A stretch of 30,209 bases of DNA from Cadophora sp. MPI-SDFR-AT-0126 (taxonomy: Eukaryota > Ascomycota > Leotiomycetes > Helotiales > Ploettnerulaceae). Where the stretch lies: NCBI GenBank assembly GCA_020747065.1, contig JAGMVK010000034.1:2501-32709 (forward strand), written 5' to 3'. The translations under genes and the position numbers were made by a program. Below the pieces are notes generated by a model, which searched no databases, was not told where the DNA came from, and saw only the letters and a list, made by a program, of their open reading frames with translations. Of this stretch, positions 22,159 through 30,209 are shown piece after piece. The stretch's first letter is position 1, and each line of letters starts with the position of its first letter.

Positions 22159-24028
22159 TTAAACGCTGGGCTTCATGCCCATATCTTTGATATCATCTCG
22201 ATCATCATTAATCGTCTTTTCAGCGGCTCGATCACCATCAAAGACTGGAACATTGTAGACATAGCCAAATTCAAAGAGAGGTTGAAACATACCCATCGCC
22301 ACCTCTTCGAGTGATGGACCTTTGGTTTCGGGATAGAGAAAATACACAATCGTGGTCTCGCAAGCCAACCAGACCTGATGAAGTGAGCATTCCAATATAT
22401 TATTTCAGCAATAGAAGATGGTAATTAGACATACCGCGTAGAACAGGTAATATTTCCACTTGAGGCTATCCAGACCGATAGGGTTCACGAAGGTGTTGAA
22501 TGCGGTGCTGCCTCGGTTGAAGAACTGCAAAATGGCGAGACCCTTTGCACGATAGATGAATGGAAATATTTCGGTGGCATAGATATACATCAGGGGCTGC
22601 ATGATGTTGAAGAATGCGTTGAAGATTGAAAATGAAGGCGATCACAGCCGTCGCAACAGCGTTACCTCCCGTTTTGGCGAACGTGGCGCTGAGAGCCGTT
22701 ATGATGCTGAAGATGATGGTAATGCTAACGAAGGACGTAAGATATTGGACACGACGCCGAAGCACCATCGTGGCAAATGCCGCGCCGGAAGCAGTAATCA
22801 AGGACCAGCACTAGAGAGATATTAGTTCTGTTCCGAGACATGGCCTCGGTTTGTCTTTTGCTTACCGACAGAGACAGGTTGATTATATTCTGTGTTCTTT
22901 TATCCTTGATGCCGACTGTTTGCAAGACCTTGGCGAGGTAGTAACTATGAGATCTCATTAGTGAGGGAGTGGGTGTGATAGAAATTGAGGGACTTACGAG
23001 ATTAACCCATTTCCAGACCACTGTGCAAAGACACCGAGACACATAACGATCAGGACACGCTTTCGATTGCCAGGCGTCTGCAGTAGTTCAACCCATTTTC
23101 TCTTCGAGTTCAAACTTTCCAGCCTCAATTGGGTCTGTATCTCAACGAATTCGGCGTTCACGAAAGGGTCATCTCGATTGCCCTCTGCATGGTACTTGAC
23201 CAAGATTTCAAAAGCTTCGGCATCTCTGTCTTTGGAGATAAGCCAACGAGGTGACTCTGGTACCCACCAGATGAAGACTAGTTGCAGAAGGGAAGGAGCT
23301 GCCTGGAGGATGGAAGGAATCCGCCATGACCAGTCATTATGGATTGAATATGTGCCCAAGGTGACGCCAGCAGCTAAGATAGCACCAACGAACCAAGAGA
23401 CGTTGAAGAGACCTGTGACGACAGCTCGTCTTTGGGATATGTCAATTCCGGCCAGAAGTTGCGCTGCACCGGAGACACGCGAAGGGAATACCAGTACCAA
23501 GGAGGAATCGTAGGCCAACAAACATGCCGTCTAAGAAATGTGTGAGATGGTGGCCAATAGCGCAGCATCAGGCGTGAACGTACAATTTTGAGATGCAGCT
23601 TGTACGACAACGCCACAGCAAAGTATAACAGACCCTAAGGTGATACTGTGCTTTCTTCCGAATTTATCGTTGACCCAAGGGACCAGAGGTAGCGTTATCA
23701 AACCACCAAGATTGTAGGATGCATTTAAGATTCCCCAATCGCGAACCAGTAGGATGTCCGAAATCGGCAGACATTTAAGTACGACCCTGGAGCTATGCAG
23801 CCTTGTGAATTACTTACATCTTGCCAGTGGGACACGGCCTGTAGTCCATTAAGCACAGAGCCATCGTAACCGGTGTCATTTCGACGCCGAGCGCGGCAGG
23901 AACAAGGCAGAAAAGTACAGAGCTCGGAGGTTTGGCTTTTCGTACCAAGGTTTGGTATCGAGCTGGAGCAAGCGAATGACCTCGGATTGGTCAGTAATGG
24001 TCGCAGCATTGAGTTTTTTTTCATCCAT
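22159..24028 (-). CDS. MFS sugar transporter (lactose permease/hexose-transporter type); frameshifted
   Basis: ATG 24028 begins MDEKKLNAATITDQSEVIRL, followed by KPWYEKPNLRALYFSAL before the first membrane helix. In other frames: TGYDGSVLNGLQAVSHWQD near 23850, ASYNLGGLITLPLVPWVNDK with FGRKHS near 23680, WRIPSILQAAP, and the sugar-porter signature PESPRW near 23260. FAQWSGNGLIS, YATEIFPFIYRAKG (about 22560) and YFLYPETKG near 22340 follow; stop TAA is at 22159-22161. The order and motifs are those of 12-helix fungal sugar porters of about 520-540 residues in the plasma membrane. Several introns are evident, for example after WQD (GTAAGT) and before SYYLAKVLQT, plus at least three one-base breaks. 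It diverges from the GH1 gene across a promoter carrying CCGCGGATTTTGT. Substrate probably a disaccharide or glycoside-derived sugar; that is inference. Confidence 0.82.
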
Positions 24029-25103
24029 GGCGAAAGAAGTTGTGTTGAATGAATGGAGGCTGGGATTGAGATCTTGGTTGGATAACGGAGGTTTATAAAC
24101 ATCAAGCCAACCCCGCAGAAGACCCGACCTCGCTTAGTCTCGCTACGCCCCCGGATTCTGTGGACGCAGGACCACTAGTTGCGGATTGCTCTGCTGTAAT
24201 GTGGTTCGCTACATTTCCCGCGGATTTTGTGCAATTTATTATCCTGCCAGTCAGGCAACCCCAACAGTCGAGGTAATAGTAAATCCGAGATTCTCATTCC
24301 ACAATATCAGTACCCACACTCCACGTCCGATTCTCGTATCATCAGTGGGAGAAAAATTACTGGCTGTAGCCAGCCAGCTACGAAGATCTTGGGCCAGCTA
24401 TGCTTCCCAGTAGTTGGCGACCTCACCACGGAAGTTCTCGACTGCGCCGTCCCAATTTTTAGATGGTATAACCTCTCGCCTTTCATCTGGATAAGGCCAA
24501 TAGAATGCTCGGATTTGATGAGGCGGCCTCCTCCAAGAGTCACGACATAGACCAACATCTCCACTTCCAGCAATGTTTCCATGCCAAGCTGATACTGCTC
24601 CCCATCCCTTCTCCTCTATCAGATGGGTTAGTCCTGCGGGGCGAGAAAAGAGTGGCTTTTCGGAGATGAGACGTTATGGATTTCCACGGCAAACTAGAAG
24701 TGAAGTGCACTTTCTTCCTAGCTTCGGCGAAGAGCCGCAATACGTTCTCATGCTCGAGTAGCGACTTGAGTATTAAATGTGCCAGACAAGACATTTCGAT
24801 TCGATTGCTACTGTTGTGGCGCTATTGACTACGTATTCCTTCCTACTACCTTTCCATAGCGCCACAACTTGAAGCAAGACAAAGAGACTTGCACATACTC
24901 GGGCGCGAGGCTTTCGCCTGATCGTATTCATCACCTTGAATTTTTTTTTGGCACATCCTTCTCTCGAGTAGGAAACTCTTCCAGTCCGAAACCCTCTTTC
25001 CCGACTGTTTGTGTACTTACGCCTCACTCCCAACCAATCTTGGTCAGTTCGTCTCCGCTTTTATTTGACGGTTGAAGTAATTCTAATGCCCTGTATAGAT
25101 AAT
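24029..25103. promoter_or_regulatory. Divergent promoter between sugar transporter and GH1 gene
   Basis: About 1.07 kb. CGGATT occurs on the plus strand at 24152, 24182 and 24221; the last is inside CCGCGGATTTTGT. Short frames below 110 codons show no domain. A poly-T run lies near 24945. Confidence 0.45.
24218..24230 (+). promoter_or_regulatory. CCGCGG operator candidate, site 3
   Basis: CCGCGGATTTTGT is identical over 13 bases to the minus-strand reading of site 1 at 19637-19649. It lies about 190 bases upstream of the transporter's ATG. Shared control of the two divergent gene pairs by the nearby Zn2Cys6 protein is the simplest reading. Confidence 0.45.
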
Positions 25104-26774
25104 ATGTCTTCTGAGGCAGTGATGTTCCTCGCTACCGATGTCGTGACAAGTTATAGCAAGTCTACTGGCCACGACCTCCCCGTTGATGAACTAAAGCTCC
25201 CCGCTGATTTCAAATGGGGAGTTGCTACAGCAGCATTACAGATTGAGGGTGGTGCAGACCAAGATGGCAAGGGCAAGTCAATCTGGGACACGTTTTCTCA
25301 CTTGGATCCTTCTCGCACGAATAACGAGAACCCTGACGTCTCATGTAACCACTATAATTTGTGGGAGGAAGACGTTGAACTCCTATCCCATCTTGGCACA
25401 GATGTGTACCGATTTTCAATTGCCTGGTCGCGTATCATCCCCTTGGGAGGTCGTGATGATCCCGTCAATGAGAAGGGCATAGACTTCTACAGTAAATTGA
25501 TTGATAGGCTTTTAGCGCAGGAATGTCGAGCCGGTCGTCACTCTCTATCACTGGGATGCCCCTCAAGAACTTTACTCTCGTTACAAAGCATTTCTCAATA
25601 CAGAGGAGTTTACTGCCGACTTCGAGAATTATGCCAGGTTGGTCTCTTTCATGCTTGGAAATCGAGCACATGGCTTATTCTTGAAATTTTGTCAGATTGT
25701 GCTTCTCCAGATTCGGTGATCGGGTCAAGAAATGGATTACCTTCAATGAACCATATATTATCTCCATCTTTGGTCATCACAGTGGTGTCCTAGCCCCAGG
25801 CCACAACAAGGAGACCAGGTTCGATACCAAGACAGAGCCTTGGAGAGTCGGCCACACCCTCATCTTATCGCATGCAGCGGCTGTCAAAATATATCACCGA
25901 GAGTTTAAACACCAACTCAAGGCGGCATCATTACAATCGTTCTCAACGGCCACTTCTACGAACCTTTCGATACAAGCAAGCAAGCTGACATTGATGCAGC
26001 TGAGCGTCGACTGATTTTCTATATCGGCTGGTTGGAGATCCAGTCTTCCTCGCCCAGGACTACCAGCATGCATGCGAGAACACCTAGGGTCACGACTTCC
26101 AGAGTTCACTCAGAAGGAATCGCGAGCTCCTCCGTGAGACGGCTCCACTCAACGCATTTTTACGGCATGAATCACTACTCGACCAAGTATGCACGCGCAC
26201 TTCCTGGTGATTCCGCCGAAGATGACTGGACTGGCATATCGAGGAGACTTCAGAGAACTGCGACGGCATTGAGATTGGTCCGGCGTCGGGTTTCCAATGG
26301 CTTCGAGTTGCGCCGGGAGGGTTTCGGAAATTGATGAAATGGGTGTGGAACCGTTACCATCTTCCCATCATCGTCACTGAGAATGGATGTCCGTGTCCGA
26401 ACGAGGATGATGTAGAGGTTTGCAGTCAACGACACATTTCGTCAAAGGTACATTGGATTGTACCTGGATGCTATCTCTCGCGCCATCTATGAAGATCAAG
26501 TCCAAGTTCTAGGCTACTACGTTTGGAGCCTGATGGATAATTTTGGTAGTGCCACTTTTTTTCTCCTGTTTTCTATTACCTCTCAATGGACATAACTGAC
26601 AACACTACCAGAATGGTCTGCAGGCTATGCGCCGCGATATGGCATCGTTCACACCGACTATACAACCTCGAAACGCACACCAAAGGATCGGCTTATTATC
26701 TGAAAGACTCCATGGCAAGGCGGAAGGAATGTGTCTGCTTAAGCTTAGCATTGATGTCACTGTCTTGTTTTTAG
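25104..26774 (+). CDS. Glycoside hydrolase family 1 beta-glucosidase; frameshifted
   Basis: The first part is open: LPADFKWGVATAALQIEGGA, GKSIWDTFSH, CNHYNLWEEDVELLSHLGTD and YRFSIAWSRI are GH1 N-terminal blocks. VVTLYHWDAPQEL follows in another frame. The acid/base motif FNEP is at 25742-25753 (Glu at 25748-25750), and the nucleophile motif VTENG is at 26373-26387 (Glu at 26379-26381). VLGYYVWSLMDNF, then EWSAGYAPRYGIVHTDY close the barrel. Introns: 25638-25695 (GTTGGT donor) and 26546-26611 (splits the Glu codon of EW). There is no signal peptide, as in cytosolic fungal GH1 enzymes of about 480 residues. ATG 25104 is preferred; ATG 25011 and 25086 are in frame upstream. At least six one-base breaks fall after 25520, including a one-base loss near 26690, so the stop at 26774 is approximate. 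The neighbouring transporter suggests import followed by intracellular hydrolysis of beta-glycosides. Confidence 0.85.
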
Positions 26775-27221
26775 GTTCTAGCAATAGAGCCAATGTTTCC
26801 TCTCCAGCTCCATGACGCACAGTTCATTATTATACAGTATACGCGACATAAAGATCGACTATCTAATTGCAAGGCGGTGTTGGAGACTTCAGACTTCTAA
26901 GGTAATAGATATATAAGGGCAATGAACTTGTGAGCGAGCCGAATAATAATCCAAGACAATGAAAACCCTCGACCTCTGAGCTTACAGCTTCATCCCGTCT
27001 TCCACTGTTCCAACTCCGCCTCAGTCAATAAGCAAACCAAAAAAAGAATCAAAAAGGTCATAAAATTCTCGAGGTCAGTTGGTGCCTGAAGACAAGCAAG
27101 TTACGTATTGATTCGCCCAAAAAGACCGACTCTAAAAAGAAAGAACTCTCGAACAAGTTTCAAAATAAAATTCAGGAACACATGTGCCAAATGGCCAAAG
27201 GGCAAAACACAAAAGTGTAAT
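26775..27221. other. Intergenic, no gene seen
   Basis: Mixed AT-rich sequence with A-runs near 27035-27060. I see no reading frame with recognisable content and no RNA hairpin beyond the tRNA that follows. Confidence 0.6.
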
Positions 27222-27326
27222 CGACGAAGGCAGGATTTGGAACCTACGCTCCCGAAGGAATTGATTTAAACAGATACTGAGTATCAAATTCTAGTCAATC
27301 GCGTTAAACCACTCCGCCACTTCGCC
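27222..27326 (-). tRNA. tRNA-Ser(AGA) with a 23-nt intron
   Basis: On the minus strand, GGCGAAG (27326-27320) pairs with CTTCGTC (27229-27223) as a 7-bp acceptor stem with one G-U, followed by discriminator G at 27222, the serine identity base. The D-arm reads GCGGAGTGGTTTAACGC. The anticodon stem is ATTGA/TCAAT; the loop is CT-AGA-AA with anticodon AGA at 27292-27290. The intron 27288-27266 begins directly after position 37, the standard site for nuclear tRNA introns. A short variable arm with a TTCG loop marks a class II tRNA. The mature length is 82 bases. The T-loop (27242-27235, TTCCAAAT) has eight bases instead of seven, suggesting one extra C. Confidence 0.85.
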
Positions 27327-27558
27327 TTGATCACTTGATTTGTGATTGGATGTTCTTATTTCAATATATCAAGCAACTAAGATTTTTCAGGGCGGTGAAG
27401 AGATTTTGTCTGTGGAGTTGTGGAGTGGCTTGTCCTTAGCGAATCCACTTGCATGCCCCATTGCTTTACTCGCTTAGCATGTTGGCTTGCCAAGAACCGT
27501 AAAGGTGATTTGTTTATTTTGGAGTATTATTTGGAGTAATTGTATCTGATTTCTAATT

Positions 27559-29454
27559 CTAGTATCCAAAGTCCTCATAAATTACTCTCCTGCCCGCTAG
27601 CCAATTCAAAACCGCACTCTTCAGTCTTGGCCCCAACGCACATATACCACTCATCTACCCCCGCCACCTCATTAATTCTCGTCACATCACTTTCCAGTAC
27701 CCTCCTCCTCTCAATCCTGACTCCAGTTCTGCCACTTCTCTCAAAAATTCAGTTCCTTCACACCCAAATCCGCGTCTTCACCCGATAAGAACACCGTCAT
27801 CACTCTAGCAAGCTGAGGGTACCCTTTCCAGAGTATCAGCTACAAGCCCGATGTCCTCAGTGCGTATCGCCCACAGCAATCTCAATTGCTTGACATCTAT
27901 ACTATTAACCTGTCCCAGAAAAGGGTGTGATACCAATACCACCGCGATGACAGGAATGATTGCCACCAGCTTCCTTCTTCGCGAAGCGGAATTCGCCGCC
28001 AAAACCTTTGAGCGGAACCTTGAATCCGCCTCGTAATTTGGCCAGTTGTTGCTGTTCAAAGAGGAAGTTGGTTACGCGCCCTACTTTTCGGATGGTGAGT
28101 TCGAACTCATTGTCTGGTGTCTCGCCTGAGGTTGAAGGAGGACTCGACACCGTAAATGTCCGCATAAATCATCATTCAGTGACTGCGGGTCTTCATCCCG
28201 CATATGGCTATATCCTTGATCCAGATAATCTCAAAGCTAGCGTAGCATATTGTCCAGGCTTCCATGATGTGATGGAATAAGAGTCTTCAATGCGAAGAGC
28301 GGAAGCGAGATATTGTTGGTGTGATCTTGGTGGTGCTGAGAAGCGTTGCGTAGTTGAGTTGCTCGGAAGTGACGTCGATATGTGCGATCTTCTCATTGGC
28401 TGCGTACCTGACAGGTGGATTGTACGGAGAAAGTTCCTCGGGGATGCCTTTGAATGTGAGACCTTTCTGCACGAAGCGCGCCTGCAGTGATTGTGAGTTT
28501 CACGGCGAGATTGGACCTCAGGAGGACAGAACTGGCTTCCTTGCCGATCAGAATCTCGGTTTGCCCTGTTAGATATAATACATCTCCAGTGTCGAAATTG
28601 GGAACTGTGATGCCGGCCAGTGGATTCATCTTGAGGTTTCCGAGGGTCTCGTACATGCGATTGCCGGAATACTCGGGGTAGACGATCACAGCCCCTGATT
28701 CTTCGTTTGAGATGACTCGGACGAATCCAGCAGGTCCGCCGCGATGATTAGTATCTACGTCCTCTGACCCATCAGACGATGACATGAAAAACATATCTGC
28801 CTTGTCCAGTAGTGCCAAAGCTTCAGGCGGAAGTTGAGGCGAGTCTGAGATGAGTTTTGGTTCTGGTGTGAAGGGGATGATGCGTTTCGAATTAAGATAT
28901 TTGGGACAGTTGCCTGTAAAATTTTAGCTTCTGAACAATATCTAAAGAGCTCTTGAGTTTTACATACCAACACTTTTATTAATACTCACAACCAACTGCA
29001 TTTTCCCAACACTCTTCTCCCCATCCCCATTCCCCTCCATAGCACCAGCAATCATATGCCCATGCAGTTTGACCCTCATCCTACTCTCCAAATCAATCGT
29101 CAGACCACCAACCATCCTCCCTTCCCCCTCAGCCTTTACAATCTCGCCCTCATCCGCACCCCCTAGTAACGTCTCGACAACAGGATCAAACCTCCTATCC
29201 ACCACCGTCTTCACCCCCACCACATTCTTCGCAACCGGTCTCCCAAACCCGGGATCCCCGCCCCAGATAGTCGTCCATGGCCGATCCTGATCATCCAATG
29301 TACCGAGCGCTAATAATGGAGCGCCTTGGATCATGTATCCTGCACCGGGAGACAGGAATGGCGAGTTAGGGTTACCTTGGCCGGAGACGTGCATGATTTT
29401 CGTCATTTCTTTCTCGCCCTCGTTCCAGGGGAGACTTCGCGAACCGTATGCCAT
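27559..29454 (-). CDS. Flavoprotein with PNPOx-like N-terminal and FAD/NAD ferredoxin-reductase-like C-terminal domains; frameshifted
   Basis: From ATG 29454 (MAYGSRSLPWNEGEKEM), exon 1 is open through GAPLLALGTLDDQDRPWTTI and GFGRPVAKNVVGV. A 64-nt intron 28914-28977 (GTATGT donor, ACAG acceptor) precedes ADMFFMSSS, TNHRGGPAGFVRVISNEE, YPEYSGNRMYETLGNLKMNP and GDVLYLTGQTEIL, a PNPOx-like split-barrel flavin domain. Then come PYNPPVRYAANE near 28415, SWKPGQYATL near 28255, the FAD-binding RTFTVSSPP near 28155, the NAD-site segment GGIGITPFLGQ near 27930, and the C-terminal RRVIYEDFGY with TAG at 27559-27561. Breaks after 28500 number at least five. The reading frame also extends upstream to ATG 29577; those 41 residues could be a longer N-terminus. 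Such fused proteins are widespread in filamentous fungi and presumably transfer electrons from NAD(P)H through flavins; the substrate is unknown. Confidence 0.75.
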
Positions 29455-29577
29455 GTTGTATGTGTTTTGTGAGAATTGTGAGGGGAAGGATATGGAGCTG
29501 TTGAGGAAAGGGATTGTGGATAGGTATGAGGAGGTCAGGACTTCCATCTTGGAGGGTGGCGATGTGATATATATCAA

Positions 29578-30209
29578 GTGAGCGAGGAGTATTGGGCCAG
29601 AACAGGTAAGTTGTGGTCATAGGACGACGAGGAGGAAATGCATGACAAAGCAAGAGAACATTCTTGCTGCACTTACGCTGGGCAGACTTGTCGTTAATCC
29701 AAGCTCAGAATCATGTTCAAACCCCAGCGTTTCCCCGGAGGTGTATGTAAAGGCCATGCTCGTTACGAGGAGTTGCTTGAACCGATGTTAATCAGCATGT
29801 GCAGAGGGTAGCGGGATTTGCGGGATTTGGCGGTGGCTGCTTACGGCACACGCCAAGTGACGCAGAGGGATGTGGAATCAGTGAGAGTGGTCCTTGGCGG
29901 ACTATTTGCTAAATAGCGTTTAAATTTATGCATTGGACAGGGCTGATCTTTGATAATGGGGACAGGGTTCGACTTTAATGCGCTTTCCTCATTGATGTGT
30001 TTACGAGCTGGTGATGCTTTTGTTCATGGAGTGGTTTTAGCGGCAGTGTATTTTCGGCACCTTGTTTGCAAACACAAGAATAAGCCATTCGATCAATGTC
30101 ATGAATTCAAAGCCAATGAAACTACTGCCGCAGGCTCATTTTTGTTCCTAACCTTGTTTGCTTCTTCCCCTCCACACCTCGCTTAACTCTACTGAAAGAG
30201 GTTCATCCG
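29578..30209. other. 5' flank of the flavoprotein gene; no gene seen
   Basis: This holds a GCGGGATTT duplication at about 29811-29828. The 78-codon plus frame (29950-30186) has no recognisable domain. It is the presumed promoter of the minus-strand flavoprotein gene. Confidence 0.55.

Noticed and set aside
1..30209. RIP-type decay as the cause of the broken genes
   Set aside because: Breaks are mostly one-base insertions or deletions rather than C-to-T stop codons, and neighbouring genes are intact; RIP does not make indels.
1..30209. Transposon, CRISPR array or viral insertion
   Set aside because: I found no transposase, integrase or reverse-transcriptase motifs, no long terminal repeats and no regular repeat-spacer arrays on either strand.

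Overview
The window looks like a chromosomal segment of a filamentous ascomycete (Pezizomycotina). The evidence is short GT-AG introns (about 45-110 nt) with CTAAC/CTGAC-like branch sites, a white-collar photoreceptor subunit, a Zn2Cys6 regulator, a HET-domain gene and a fungal caspase-like gene. A Leotiomycetes origin fits my memory of the WC-2 and RAD50 homologues but is only inference.

Layout. (1) 1-6.2 kb: a divergent pair of core genes, wc-2 (minus, running off the left edge before its GATA finger) and rad50 (plus, complete in extent, from an intron-split start codon to the H-loop). (2) 7.2-14.0 kb: a block related to regulated cell death or allorecognition, with a winged-helix/TPR protein resembling the C-terminal half of a fungal NLR, a caspase-like (peptidase C14) gene directly upstream on the same strand, an unidentified broken reading frame, and a HET-domain gene on the plus strand. 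(3) 14.7-15.7 kb: an intact proline-iminopeptidase-type S33 hydrolase. (4) 16.7-26.8 kb: a plausible catabolic cluster for plant glycosides, made of a secreted saponin-hydrolase-like protein, a Zn2Cys6 regulator, an MFS sugar transporter of lactose-permease type and a GH1 beta-glucosidase, arranged as two divergent pairs. Both divergent promoters carry the same 13-nt sequence CCGCGGATTTTGT. (5) 27.2 kb: an intron-containing tRNA-Ser(AGA). (6) 27.6-29.6 kb: a flavoprotein joining a PNPOx-like domain to a ferredoxin-reductase-like module.

In the proposed cluster the secreted enzyme would release sugars from a saponin, the transporter would import them, the intracellular GH1 enzyme would hydrolyse remaining beta-glycosides, and the regulator would act on both divergent promoters.

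A major caveat is that most conserved genes here are broken by many single-base insertions or deletions, often in homopolymers, while protein similarity continues in the next frame. Three genes (TPR protein, S33 hydrolase, Zn2Cys6 regulator) are clean for their full length. This looks more like unevenly polished sequence than ancient decay, but the window alone cannot settle it. Coordinates of broken genes are outer spans of one interrupted reading.
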